Positions 19,108 to 28,068 of a stretch of 64,000 bases of DNA are shown here, piece by piece. The position numbers were made by a program, and so were the translations under genes. The DNA is from Novosphingobium sp. B1 (GTDB taxonomy: Bacteria; Pseudomonadota; Alphaproteobacteria; Sphingomonadales; Sphingomonadaceae): positions 186,001-250,000 of the forward strand of contig NZ_FWXL01000005.1 of the NCBI RefSeq assembly GCF_900176395.1, given 5' to 3'. The stretch's first letter is position 1. The number at the start of each line of letters is the position of its first letter. Under the pieces are notes generated by a model. The model was not told the origin of the DNA. It worked only from the letters and a program-made list of their open reading frames with translations, and searched no databases.

Positions 19108-20094
19108 TTACTCCGCAGCGGCACGCCATCTGCCGCGGCCGGGCACGCGGCCCAGTTCCGCCACGTCCAAAGCCAGGCGCCGCACCAGTCCGACCAACAG
19201 CTGGATCATCGCTTCAAACCCTGGTCCCGGCTCAGCCATGCGCGAATCGAGGTAGCAGGTCCGATCGATCTCCAGTTGCAGGCAATGGATTCCTTCGTGA
19301 CGACGGGCGTGGCGCTCGAGAACGTACCCTCCCGCGTAGGGCCGATTATGTGACACGCGCCGACCTGCTTCATGGAAATAGCTGAACGCCGAGGCGACCG
19401 TCCCGCCATCGCAGGATGCTCCAAACCGGTCCCCGATGACGAATTCGGGTGCGGCTTCTCCAGGCGACCGGGCGGCGAGCGGTGGCATCGAATGAAGGTC
19501 GATCAGCAGCACGGCTCCCCATCGATCGCGGATCGCCATGAGAGTATCGGCCAGTGCGGCATGATAAGGCACGTGGATTCCGGCGATCCGCTCTTGCAGT
19601 TCGCTGTGATCGAGCCTGCGCTTCCACAACTCGCCCAGCCCCGGCAGGCGCCGCGGCACCAGGCCGAGGCCGCTGCGAGCACGGCGTCCGAACGGGGATG
19701 GGCCCGCCGATGCGTCTGCTGGCGCCCCACCCAGCATTTCCCAGTCGACATCATCGCACGAACGGTTGAGGTCCAGCATGGCCCGCGGAGCATGAGCAAC
19801 GAGCAGCGCCGCCCCCGTCTCGGCCGAAACTGCGTTGCCAAGGAGATCGACATACCGATCCTCGAGCCGCGGCGCAGCAAAAGCGGGATGGCGCATCCTG
19901 TCGAGGAGCGACTTCGCATAGGCCCTGCCCGCGTGGGGTACAGCTATTACCACCGGAATGGGCGATGGCTCGGAAATGCTGAGCGAGAAAGCGTGAATTC
20001 CGGGGGTTCCGGGCACCGATCCACCGGTGGTCACGCCCGCTTTCAGGCCGCTGCTCACGGTCGAATCGCCATTGGTCTCGGGCGCTGGCTCCAT
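19108..20094 (-). CDS. N-formylglutamate amidohydrolase family protein
   Basis: The protein has the FGase-family pattern: VVIAVPHAGRAY near residue 50, a stretch DLNRSCDDVDW, LLIDLHSMPPL and HNRPYAGGYVLERH, with the His and Asp/Glu residues expected to hold zinc. The family cleaves N-formyl-L-glutamate to formate and glutamate in histidine degradation, but no hut genes are nearby, so the role may differ. The start is uncertain: a TTG at 20109 has a better ribosome binding site (AGGAAGGA) than the ATG used here. A further ATG at 20163 has no support. Confidence 0.85.
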   Translation of the reverse strand: MEPAPETNGDSTVSSGLKAGVTTGGSVPGTPGIHAFSLSISEPSPIPVVIAVPHAGRAYAKSLLDRMRHPAFAAPRLEDRYVDLLGNAVSAETGAALLVAHAPRAMLDLNRSCDDVDWEMLGGAPADASAGPSPFGRRARSGLGLVPRRLPGLGELWKRRLDHSELQERIAGIHVPYHAALADTLMAIRDRWGAVLLIDLHSMPPLAARSPGEAAPEFVIGDRFGASCDGGTVASAFSYFHEAGRRVSHNRPYAGGYVLERHARRHEGIHCLQLEIDRTCYLDSRMAEPGPGFEAMIQLLVGLVRRLALDVAELGRVPGRGRWRAAAE

Positions 20095-20283
20095 GCCTTG
20101 ACCGTGCAACCGATTCCTTCCTGTGTCAAAACCCTGTCTGGTCCGGTTTCCGACAGGGGTCATCGTGAATTGGCCTGCAACTTCAACGGCAGAATGTTAA
20201 CTCCTCGCGACTAAAGTCCCGGACGCGGCAATGGCGACATGGTCAGGCCGCGCCAAACGCACATCAAGCACAAAAGGATGGCC

Positions 20284-20667
20284 ATGATCCGGATCCTGCT
20301 CGCCGAAGATGAAGAGGCGATGCGCACCTATCTCTGCCGTGCACTCGAGAACGCGGGCTATTCGGTGGCCGCAGTCGACCGCGGCACCGCCGCCATCCCC
20401 TTGCTCGAGCGTGAGCACTTCGACCTCTTGCTGTCCGACATTGTCATGCCCGAGATGGACGGCATCGAACTGGCACAGCGTTGCGCCGAGATCAGCCCGG
20501 CGACCAAGGTCATGTTCATCACCGGATTCGCTGCCGTTACGCTCAAGGCCAATCGCGAAGCGCCCCAGGCGCGCGTGCTGTCCAAACCATTTCACCTCAA
20601 GGATCTGGTCCTCGAAGTCGAGCGCGTTTTCGAGGATGCCGCATTTACCGGCACTCGCCAGCCCTGA
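20284..20667 (+). CDS. cpdR: single-domain response regulator CpdR
   Basis: The 127-aa product is only a receiver domain: acidic pocket LLAEDEEAM, phosphoacceptor Asp52 in LLLSDIVMPEMDGIELA, FITGFAAV and the conserved LSKPFHLKDLV. This closely matches Caulobacter CpdR, which in its unphosphorylated form primes ClpXP to degrade cell-cycle proteins and is controlled by the CckA-ChpT relay. The ATG at 20284 sits 6 bp after an AAAGGA-like site. An in-frame ATG lies two codons earlier. There is no output domain, as expected. Confidence 0.9.
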   Translation: MIRILLAEDEEAMRTYLCRALENAGYSVAAVDRGTAAIPLLEREHFDLLLSDIVMPEMDGIELAQRCAEISPATKVMFITGFAAVTLKANREAPQARVLSKPFHLKDLVLEVERVFEDAAFTGTRQP

Positions 20668-20775
20668 TCGCAGAAAGCTGAAATTTCCCCCTTGCCATGC
20701 TGGGGACCCAAGGCTAATGGGCCGCTTCCCGGCAGCTTGAAGCTCTGCTGAAGGCCTCGGGAAGCTTGATGGTGC

Positions 20776-20850
20776 GGGCGTATAGCTCAGTGGTAGAGCA
20801 CTATGTTGACATCGTAGGGGTCGCAAGTTCAATCCTTGCTACGCCCACCA
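20776..20850 (+). tRNA. tRNA-Val (anticodon GAC)
   Basis: A 75-nt cloverleaf can be folded by hand: acceptor GGGCGTA/TACGCCC, D-arm GCTC/GAGC, anticodon arm CTATG/CGTAG with loop TTGACAT (anticodon GAC), T-arm GCAAG/CTTGC with loop TTCAATC, and an encoded ACCA end. It reads GUC and GUU valine codons. Confidence 0.97.
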
Positions 20851-20862
20851 TCGGATAGCCTG

Positions 20863-20890
20863 AAGGGCGGCGCTGCGGCGCCGCCCTTTC
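20863..20890. terminator. hairpin between tRNA-Val and the GT87 gene
   Basis: AGGGCGGCGC pairs with GCGCCGCCCT and is followed by TTCT on the plus strand. It lies between convergent units and likely ends both the tRNA transcript and the minus-strand membrane-protein gene. Confidence 0.7.
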
Positions 20891-20907
20891 TGCATTCAGG
20901 CCTTCCC

Positions 20908-22059
20908 TTACGAGGCCACGGTGGCCTCGGCGCGGCGGAGCAGCACCCAGAACAGGCCAGCGATGACCAGCGCTCCCACCGGAATGCCGGTTGCCACGCC
21001 CAGGGGGCGCGCAAAGGCTCCGACCGCAAACGCCGATGCCACTGCCATGCGCTCCCATGGCAAGCTTTCCTGCCGTGCCAGGAAGATCAGCGGAAAGGCC
21101 AGAAGGGCAAAATCGTAGTCGAGCACGAACGGCGTTGCCAGCAAGGCCCCCGTCATGCTCGCCGCGCCGACGTCCAGCGTCATGCCCTTGCGCCAGGCCA
21201 AGCGTACCAGCAGCACGACCACGGCGACAGAAAGGACGATTTGTGCAGTGTAGGCCGCGCCTACAGGCAGCCCGAGCAGCCGCAGCGCCGAGAACAGGCT
21301 CTGCATCTTGCCAAAGCCGACTGCGCCTTCGGCCATGGCTGCCTGCGCTGGACCTGCCGCTGCCAGCCATTGCCCCCAGATGTCGAAGCCGAAGGCGAGC
21401 GTCGCCATTGCTGCCGTCGTCAGGACCGTCACCGCCGCCCAGGCAACGACGCGCCACTGCTGCGCGGCAATCAACACCAATGGAACAGCCACGCCAAACT
21501 GCGGCTTGAACGCAGCAAGGCCAAACAGCACACCAGCCAGAACTGACTGTCCACGCGCCGCGCAAAGGAAGCCGCCACCCAGCAAAGCTGCCAGCAAAAG
21601 TGAAGTCTGGCCGTGGGTTATCGAGATGAGCAGCGGCGGAAATGCCGCAAGAATCAGTCCATCGATCCGCCCGGCCCACGCGCGCACCGCAAGGAGCCAT
21701 GCGCCGGCTGTCGCGATAAGCCATCCCACCAGGGCTGTGAAATAACCGGCAAGCCCCAAGGGCAGGCACCACAACAGGAACACCGGTGGATAGAAAAAGG
21801 CGGTATAGCCCGTCTGCTGCGGCCAGACCGCACTCTCGGCCGCGCGATGCAGTGCCATGTCATACGGATTGCCCCCCGCATGCACGACCTGTCCTGCCGC
21901 CCAGAAACTGACGAAATCGGTGCCTAGCAGTCGGCCTTGCGGATCGAGGCCGCCATGCGAAGTCAGCAGCAGCCACGCAAGAGAGGCCGCATTGGCGATC
22001 GCCAGCGCCCAGAGATAGGCACGGACGCGGTGCGGATGGAGCCATGCCCCACTCCGCAT
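20908..22059 (-). CDS. GT87 / DUF2029 family polytopic membrane protein
   Basis: The start at MRSGAWLHPH (22059) gives 383 aa. A GTG at 22107 would add 16 residues. There are about 9-10 hydrophobic segments and family landmarks after the first helix: GTDFVSFWAAGQVVHAGGNPYD, the TAFFYPPVFLLWCLPLG loop, and FKPQFGVAVPLVL. GT87 enzymes are polyprenol-phosphate-sugar-dependent glycosyltransferases of the inner membrane, and the Asp in GTDF is the likely catalytic base. The acceptor is unknown and no glycan cluster is nearby. Confidence 0.8.
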   Translation of the reverse strand: MRSGAWLHPHRVRAYLWALAIANAASLAWLLLTSHGGLDPQGRLLGTDFVSFWAAGQVVHAGGNPYDMALHRAAESAVWPQQTGYTAFFYPPVFLLWCLPLGLAGYFTALVGWLIATAGAWLLAVRAWAGRIDGLILAAFPPLLISITHGQTSLLLAALLGGGFLCAARGQSVLAGVLFGLAAFKPQFGVAVPLVLIAAQQWRVVAWAAVTVLTTAAMATLAFGFDIWGQWLAAAGPAQAAMAEGAVGFGKMQSLFSALRLLGLPVGAAYTAQIVLSVAVVVLLVRLAWRKGMTLDVGAASMTGALLATPFVLDYDFALLAFPLIFLARQESLPWERMAVASAFAVGAFARPLGVATGIPVGALVIAGLFWVLLRRAEATVAS

Positions 22060-22151
22060 CGTGTCCCATACCCCGTTTTTTGAACCTTGCCCCGTCCCCA
22101 TGGGCACGAGATGTGCCGCAAGGGGTCAGGTCTGTCCATCGCCTTGGTGCC

Positions 22152-22916
22152 TTACTTGCCCTGCCAGTTGGGCTTGCGCTTTTCGGCAAAGGCCGCCGCG
22201 CCTTCACGCGCATCGCTCGATGTGAATACCGGTGCGATGTAGGCCTGCTGCTTCTGCCACATCTCCGCCTCGCTCCACTCATGCGAATCGCGGATGATCC
22301 CCTTGGACGCAATCAGTGCGAGCGGACCGTTTTCGGCAACCTTGGCTGCCAGCGCCTTGGCCGCATCGAGCGACGGGCCCTCGACGATCTGGTTGATGAA
22401 ACCCAGTTCATAGGCACGTTGCGCAGTAATGAAGTCACCGGTCAGCGCCAGTTCCATCGCGATGCGCGGCGGGATCTGGCGCGGCAGCTTGATCAGGCCG
22501 CCGGCTGCTGCGGCAAGACCACGCTTGGCCTCGGGAATGCCGAATTTCGACGAAGCGCTCGCCACGATCAGGTCGCACGACAGCGCCAGTTCCATGCCGC
22601 CTGCCAGCGCATAGCCATCGACCGCGGCAATGATCGGCTTTTTCGGCGTCCATTCGGAAAGCGCGCCGAACCCACGCCCAGGAACCGAAGGCGATTCACC
22701 GCGCAGGAAGCCCTTGAGATCCATACCCGAACAGAACGTGCCGCCCGCGCCGGTCAGGATCGCACAGCGCAGGTCGGCTTCGGCGTCCAGCCGGTCCATC
22801 GCTGCCGAGATGCCCTCGGCCGCAGCCTTGTTCATTGCGTTCTTCGCATCGGGCCGGTTGATCGTGACGATCAGCACGTTGCCGTCGACTTCGGTAAAGA
22901 CTTCCGCCTCGCTCAT
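22152..22916 (-). CDS. crotonase / enoyl-CoA hydratase family protein
   Basis: The 254-aa product follows a GGAGA ribosome binding site. Crotonase features are NRPDAKNAMN, GAGGTFCSGMDLKGF (oxyanion hole), ALAGGMELALSCDLIVASASSKFGIPE and the C-terminal helix. Glu in the AGGMELAL block corresponds to one catalytic position; the second (usually Glu after FG(I/L)PE) falls within AKRGLAAAAGG. The reaction may therefore be hydratase or isomerase. A role in acyl-CoA degradation is likely but unproven. It is divergent from icd. Confidence 0.88.
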   Translation of the reverse strand: MSEAEVFTEVDGNVLIVTINRPDAKNAMNKAAAEGISAAMDRLDAEADLRCAILTGAGGTFCSGMDLKGFLRGESPSVPGRGFGALSEWTPKKPIIAAVDGYALAGGMELALSCDLIVASASSKFGIPEAKRGLAAAAGGLIKLPRQIPPRIAMELALTGDFITAQRAYELGFINQIVEGPSLDAAKALAAKVAENGPLALIASKGIIRDSHEWSEAEMWQKQQAYIAPVFTSSDAREGAAAFAEKRKPNWQGK

Positions 22917-23103
22917 AGCATCTCTCCAACTGCAATTCCGCCCGGCGCTTTAACCGGTCACTTAAACATCTGCATTGCCCACCCGCCGATGTCCAGCGCA
23001 AAGCCCGAAAAATTGCGCGAATCGCCCCATCGCCTTGCGCACCGACAAGCCTCTGCTAAGGGAAGGCGCAATTTCTCTCCCCAGCTTGAAAGACAGGACG
23101 GAC

Positions 23104-24327
23104 ATGGCGAAGATCAAGGTGAAGAACCCGGTCGTCGAACTCGACGGCGACGAAATGACCCGGATCATCTGGGAATGGATCCGCGAACGCCTGATCCTTC
23201 CCTACCTCGACATCGACCTGAAGTACTATGACCTCTCGGTCCAGAAGCGCGACGAGACGGACGATCAGATCACCATCGATTCCGCCAACGCGATCAAGCA
23301 GTATGGCGTCGGCGTGAAGTGCGCCACGATCACGCCTGACGAGCAGCGCGTCGAGGAATTCAACCTCAAGTCGATGTGGAAGTCGCCCAACGGCACGATC
23401 CGCAACATCCTTGGCGGCGTTGTCTTCCGCGAACCAATCGTGATCCAGAACGTGCCGCGCCTGGTTCCGGGCTGGACCGACCCGATCGTCGTCGGTCGTC
23501 ACGCCTTCGGTGACCAGTATCGCGCCACCGATTTCGTCGTGCCCGGCCCCGGCAAGCTGCGCCTCGTCTGGGAAGGCGACAACGGCGAGACGATCGATCG
23601 CGAGGTGTTCAACTACCCCTCGGGCGGCGTCGCCATGGCGATGTACAACCTCGACGATTCGATCCGCGACTTCGCGCGCGCCTCGTTCAACTATGGCCTG
23701 TCGCTGGGCTGGCCGGTCTACCTCTCAACCAAGAACACCATCCTGAAGGCATACGATGGCCGCTTCAAGGATCTGTTCCAGGAAGTGTTCGATAGCGAAG
23801 GCTTCAAGGAAAAGTTCGCCGCCGCCGGCATCAGCTACGAACACCGCCTGATCGACGACATGGTCGCCTCGGCGCTCAAGTGGTCGGGCAAGTTCGTCTG
23901 GGCCTGCAAGAACTACGACGGTGACGTGCAGTCCGACACCGTCGCACAGGGCTTCGGCTCGCTCGGCTTGATGACCTCGGTCCTGATGTCGCCTGACGGC
24001 AAGACCATCGAGGCCGAAGCTGCCCACGGCACCGTGACCCGTCACTACCGCCAGCACCAGCAAGGCAAGCAGACCTCGACCAACCCGATCGCCTCGATCT
24101 TCGCCTGGACTCGTGGCCTGATGTACCGCGGCAAGTTCGACGAGACCCCGGAAGTCGTGAAGTTCGCCGAAACGCTCGAGCGCGTCTGCATCGAAACCGT
24201 CGAAAGCGGCAAGATGACCAAGGACCTTGCTCTGCTGATCGGCCCCGATCAGGCGTGGATGACCACCGAGAAGTTCTTCGAAGCCATCGTCGAGAACCTC
24301 GAGACCGAAATGAAGAACTGGGCGTAA
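23104..24327 (+). CDS. icd: NADP-dependent isocitrate dehydrogenase
   Basis: The start [20 protein letters not shown] gives 407 aa, the length of the eukaryote-like homodimeric NADP-IDH subfamily that many alphaproteobacteria use. Substrate and metal residues are visible in [12 protein letters not shown] and in [24 protein letters not shown]. The NADP-binding [17 protein letters not shown] block, with His-Arg next to the ribose phosphate site, marks NADP specificity. It supplies 2-oxoglutarate and NADPH in the TCA cycle. A hairpin follows. Confidence 0.96.
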   Translation: MAKIKVKNPVVELDGDEMTRIIWEWIRERLILPYLDIDLKYYDLSVQKRDETDDQITIDSANAIKQYGVGVKCATITPDEQRVEEFNLKSMWKSPNGTIRNILGGVVFREPIVIQNVPRLVPGWTDPIVVGRHAFGDQYRATDFVVPGPGKLRLVWEGDNGETIDREVFNYPSGGVAMAMYNLDDSIRDFARASFNYGLSLGWPVYLSTKNTILKAYDGRFKDLFQEVFDSEGFKEKFAAAGISYEHRLIDDMVASALKWSGKFVWACKNYDGDVQSDTVAQGFGSLGLMTSVLMSPDGKTIEAEAAHGTVTRHYRQHQQGKQTSTNPIASIFAWTRGLMYRGKFDETPEVVKFAETLERVCIETVESGKMTKDLALLIGPDQAWMTTEKFFEAIVENLETEMKNWA

Positions 24328-24352
24328 GCACCGGTTCCTTCATGGAAACAGC

Positions 24353-24383
24353 AAAGGGTCCCGGTTCGCGCCGGGGCCCTTTC
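24353..24383 (+). terminator. hairpin after icd
   Basis: AAAGGGTCCCGG pairs with CCGGGGCCCTTT (one G-T pair) around TTCGCG, 25 bp past the icd stop. The T tract is short, so strength is uncertain. Confidence 0.65.
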
Positions 24384-24454
24384 GTTTGTGCATTCAACCG
24401 ATGCGGTAGACCTTTACGGGTGACAGCACCTGCCCCCTGCCCTAACCTCTCAGA

Positions 24455-26239
24455 ATGGCAGGCAATCTCGAACCGACGACCGCACTTTCCGACGCACTCG
24501 TAATCCTTGGTGCCGCAGGCATCGTCATCCCGGCCTTCGCCAGGTTCCGTATCACCCCGATCATCGGCTTCATCGTCGTGGGCCTGCTTGTCGGCCCGTT
24601 CGGTCTCGGCGCGCTCGTGCCGCAGTTCCCGTGGCTCTACCATGTCACAATATCCGATCCGGCAGCGATAACGCCCTTTGCAGAATTCGGTATCATCCTG
24701 CTGCTGTTCGAGATCGGGCTTGAACTTTCCTTTAATCGTCTTTGGGACATGCGCCGCCTGGTTTTCGGCCTTGGCGCGATCGAACTCGGCGTTTCTGCCT
24801 TCCTGCTCTCGGGAGTCCTGCTCGCCACTGGCTTGCAGATCACCGGCGCCTTCGGCCTGGGCCTCGCGCTCGCGTTATCGTCGACGGCACTTGTCCTGCC
24901 CATCGCCGGGACACACGGCCCTGTCGGCCGCGCCGCTCTGTCCATGCTGCTGTTCGAGGATATCGCGCTCGTGCCGATCATCTTCATTCTGGGCGCAATG
25001 GGTCCAGTCGCCGCGCATTCGGATGGCCCAACGCTCGGAGAGACCCTGCTCTACGGCGGCATCGTCGTCGCTGTCCTGCTCGTCGGTGGACGACTGCTCC
25101 TGCCGCGCCTCTTCGCGCAAGCCGCGCAGACCAAGAGTCCGGAACTGTTCCTTGCCGCCACGATGCTGGTGGTGATCGCGGCGGCCCTGTCGACTTCGAT
25201 GGTCGGTCTCTCACCGATCATGGGCGCGCTGCTCGCGGGCCTGCTGATTGCCGAAACCGAATATCACACCGAAGTCGAAGCCATCACCAAGCCATTCAAG
25301 GGCCTGGCGCTTGGCGTATTCCTGATCACCATCGGAATGGGGATCGACTTGCGCGTGGTCTGGGCCAATATCGGCCCCTTGACGCTGGCAGTTGTCGGCG
25401 TGGTCGTGCTCAAGGCGCTTGTCACCATGTTTGCCTTGCGCTTCATGGGCAAGGAGCGTGCCACCGCGCTCGAAGCCGGCATTCTCATGGCCAGCCCTTC
25501 CGAGACCACGCTGATCGTTCTGACGACAGCCGCCGAAGCCGCCCTGATCGACCGCGAGACCGCACAGTTCTGGCAGATCGTCACCGCGATCGGCCTGACC
25601 ATCACACCGCTTCTCGCCAAGTTGGGCGAATCCTGGGGCCGGCGCCTCGCGCAAGGCACAGCCGATGTCGGGCAAGCCACTTTCGTCGAAGAACCGGAAG
25701 GCGAGCGCGTCGTTGTCATGGGCTTCGGCCGTGTCGGGCGCCTGATTGCCGAGATGCTGACGGTCCACAAGGCGGCCTGGCTCGGCATTGATTCCGATCC
25801 CGTGATCGTGCGCAACGCCCGCAAGGATGGCTTGCCCGTGCTGTTCGGCAATATCGACAGCGAGGCCGCCATCGCCCGTCTCGGGCTCGACGATGCCAAG
25901 GCGATGATCCTCACCATGGACGAGCCGGTGCTGATCCTGCGCATGGTCAAGCGCCTGCGCAGCGTCCACCCCGATCTGCCGATCATCGTCCGTGCCCGCG
26001 ACGCTGCCCACGCCGCCGCGCTTTACAAGGCCGGTGCCAGCCATGCCGTGCCCGAAACTTTGGAAAGCTCGCTGCAATTGTCCGAAGCAGTGCTGGTCGA
26101 TCTCGGCTTCCCGATGGGCCCGGTCATCGCCTCGATCCACGAAAAGCGCGATGAATTCCGTCAGAAGATCAAGGAGGAAGGCGAACTCAACTCGCTGCCG
26201 CGCCTGAAGTCTGCCTCGTTGCGGGAACGCTCTGCCTGA
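24455..26239 (+). CDS. Kef-type CPA2 cation/proton antiporter with TrkA-N domain
   Basis: The 594-aa protein has about 12 transmembrane helices of the Na/H exchanger fold (residues 10-385): ITPIIGFIVVGLLVGPFGLG, FAEFGIILLLFEIGLELS and ALSSTALVLPI. A linker precedes a cytosolic Rossmann TrkA-N (RCK) domain starting VVVMGFGRVGRLIAEML around residue 425. The order matches KefB/KefC and YbaL, which export K+ in response to nucleotide or glutathione adducts. No KefF/KefG ancillary gene is adjacent. The frame ends in a charged coiled tail. Confidence 0.92.
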   Translation: MAGNLEPTTALSDALVILGAAGIVIPAFARFRITPIIGFIVVGLLVGPFGLGALVPQFPWLYHVTISDPAAITPFAEFGIILLLFEIGLELSFNRLWDMRRLVFGLGAIELGVSAFLLSGVLLATGLQITGAFGLGLALALSSTALVLPIAGTHGPVGRAALSMLLFEDIALVPIIFILGAMGPVAAHSDGPTLGETLLYGGIVVAVLLVGGRLLLPRLFAQAAQTKSPELFLAATMLVVIAAALSTSMVGLSPIMGALLAGLLIAETEYHTEVEAITKPFKGLALGVFLITIGMGIDLRVVWANIGPLTLAVVGVVVLKALVTMFALRFMGKERATALEAGILMASPSETTLIVLTTAAEAALIDRETAQFWQIVTAIGLTITPLLAKLGESWGRRLAQGTADVGQATFVEEPEGERVVVMGFGRVGRLIAEMLTVHKAAWLGIDSDPVIVRNARKDGLPVLFGNIDSEAAIARLGLDDAKAMILTMDEPVLILRMVKRLRSVHPDLPIIVRARDAAHAAALYKAGASHAVPETLESSLQLSEAVLVDLGFPMGPVIASIHEKRDEFRQKIKEEGELNSLPRLKSASLRERSA

Positions 26240-26291
26240 CGGCCTGCAACCGCCGGGTTCTCCGCGCATTCATTATGCGAGGAGAAACAGG

Positions 26292-26465
26292 ATGACCCAC
26301 CGCAACACCCCCGGCAACCGGCCCGATCTCAACCCCGCCACACAGGGGGATCAGCCGGACAAGGGCCCGATCGAACAGCCGCAGCAGACCGACGCCACCA
26401 TGCGCGAGAAGAATCTGCCGCGTGGTTCCGAACCTGAGACACGCGGCACCTCAGGACGGCGATGA
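26292..26465 (+). CDS. 57-aa hydrophilic hypothetical protein
   Basis: A short frame begins MTHRNTPGNRPDLNPATQGD and ends GTSGRR. It is preceded by an excellent ribosome binding site (GAGGAGA, 7-8 bp from the ATG). Composition is rich in Pro, Gln, Asp and Arg with no hydrophobic segment, so it is probably a disordered cytosolic protein. It lies 52 bp after the antiporter gene and may share its transcript. Its length puts it below usual gene-finder cut-offs. Confidence 0.6.
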   Translation: MTHRNTPGNRPDLNPATQGDQPDKGPIEQPQQTDATMREKNLPRGSEPETRGTSGRR

Positions 26466-26483
26466 CGGAATATCAGCGCTCGA

Positions 26484-27419
26484 TTAGGCGCGCGGTTCAA
26501 ACACGCTCCACCCTGTGCGCTGGACCAGACGCTCCAGCGCCAGGGTGCCAAGCTGCGAATTGCCGCTGCCGTTCAGGCCGGGCGACCAGACTGCTATGCT
26601 CGCCACTCCCGGCACGATCGAGAGTATCCCCCCGCCCACGCCCGATTTGCCCGGCAGACCGACCCGGAATGCGAAGTCCCCGGAATTGTCGTAATGACCG
26701 CAGGACATCATCAGCGCGTTGATGCGGCGTGCTCGGCTCGGCGTGATGATCGAGTGACCGTCCACCCGTCCGCCGTTCATCAGGTAGCGGCCCGCCATGG
26801 CAAGCTCGCAGCAGGTCATCGCCAGCGCACAGAAGTGGAAATAGACACCCAGCACCCGCTCGACTGGTGCATGGATGTTTCCGAACGCGCGCATGTAATT
26901 GGCCAGCGCCATATTGCGAAAGCCCGTATCCTGTTCAGCCAGCGCCACGGCTTCGTCGATCCTGATCGATCCTTCGTCATCCCCTGCCAACGTCCGCACG
27001 AAACGGACCATCTGCCCGATTGCCTCTCGCGGCTCGCTTCGCCCCAGCAGCACATCGCACAGCACAATCGCGCCGGCGTTGATGAACGGATTGCGCGGGA
27101 TGCCCTGCTCGCTTTCCAGTTGCACGATCGAATTGAACGCACTGCCCGAAGGCTCTCGCCCGACGCGCCGCCACAACTGGTCGCCCACCGCCCCCAAAGC
27201 CAGCGTCAGTGCAAAGACCTTCGAGATCGACTGGATGGAGAACGGCTCTTGCGCATCGCCGGCGGCGTGCACCGTCCCGTCCACCATCACCACCGCGATG
27301 CCGAACTTGTCGGGCGAAATGCACGCAAGCGGCGGAATGTAGGAAGCCACCGCTCCCCGTTCCGTCTCGCCCCGCATCTCCTCGGCAATTTCGGCAACGA
27401 TGGCGGCGATGGAACTCAT
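26484..27419 (-). CDS. glsA: glutaminase
   Basis: The start [17 protein letters not shown] gives 311 aa, the usual GlsA length. The beta-lactamase-like fold has the catalytic Ser64-Ile-Ser-Lys67 (in [12 protein letters not shown]). Other family blocks are [41 protein letters not shown] and [18 protein letters not shown]. It hydrolyses glutamine to glutamate and ammonia. Its ATG overlaps the stop of the upstream GNAT gene (ATGA), so the two are coupled. Confidence 0.95.
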   Translation of the reverse strand: MSSIAAIVAEIAEEMRGETERGAVASYIPPLACISPDKFGIAVVMVDGTVHAAGDAQEPFSIQSISKVFALTLALGAVGDQLWRRVGREPSGSAFNSIVQLESEQGIPRNPFINAGAIVLCDVLLGRSEPREAIGQMVRFVRTLAGDDEGSIRIDEAVALAEQDTGFRNMALANYMRAFGNIHAPVERVLGVYFHFCALAMTCCELAMAGRYLMNGGRVDGHSIITPSRARRINALMMSCGHYDNSGDFAFRVGLPGKSGVGGGILSIVPGVASIAVWSPGLNGSGNSQLGTLALERLVQRTGWSVFEPRA

Positions 27420-28048
27420 GCCGACAGAACTACACCCGCAGTGGCATAGCGGCAAAGCACCATCCATCCACGTCGCTCGTAAAGCGCCCGCCCCGGCGCC
27501 GTTGCTACCAGCACGTGCGGCACCGCCGGATCAGAGCACTGCTCACCCAGCGTTTGCATGACAAAGCTGCCCAGCCCGCGTCGCTGATGCAGGTCACTCG
27601 TCACGATGCGATCATAGACAAAGGCATCGTGAGTCTCGGCCGCATATCCCTCTGCCGCGAGCGTGCCGTCGGAGGCGATGATCTCCACATGGCTCACCAC
27701 CCCCGCTCGTGTCACGCGGCCGATATAGCCTTCGGGCAGGCCGACAGCCTCTCGCACGCCGAGCTTGTGCATGAACCAGCGCTCCGGCTGCGCTTGCCAC
27801 CGCGCTGGCAGAAGCGCCATCAGATCGGAAGATGTCCCGAACAGCTTCAGCAAATAGCCGGGCTCGGTGATCGCCTCACCCAGTTCGCAAATCCCCGTGC
27901 ATGGTTCTGCGAAGACCCAGCGGGCCTGCTCGCTTTCAGATCGGGTGTCGACCCGCAAGCCACCATGTTCCGGCACCGGATCGGGCAGGCCGCGCGCGAG
28001 CGACCGCCCCCTGACCCAGGCAAAGGCCAGGCCCGGATCATATCCCAC
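27416..28048 (-). CDS. GNAT-family N-acetyltransferase
   Basis: The 210-aa product uses a GTG start at 28048. The C-terminal half shows the GNAT acetyl-CoA-binding pattern [21 protein letters not shown], followed by [21 protein letters not shown]. The N-terminal half is less conserved, with a [11 protein letters not shown] segment. The substrate is unknown. It lies between alaS and glsA on the same strand, 20 bp after alaS, suggesting an alaS-GNAT-glsA transcript. The start is tentative. Confidence 0.8.
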   Translation of the reverse strand: MGYDPGLAFAWVRGRSLARGLPDPVPEHGGLRVDTRSESEQARWVFAEPCTGICELGEAITEPGYLLKLFGTSSDLMALLPARWQAQPERWFMHKLGVREAVGLPEGYIGRVTRAGVVSHVEIIASDGTLAAEGYAAETHDAFVYDRIVTSDLHQRRGLGSFVMQTLGEQCSDPAVPHVLVATAPGRALYERRGWMVLCRYATAGVVLSA

Positions 28049-28068
28049 GCTGCAGCGCTGCCTGTCGA

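Noticed and set aside
22044-23231. 395-aa plus-strand ORF opposite the enoyl-CoA hydratase
   Set aside because: Antisense to a complete crotonase gene and running into icd in another frame.
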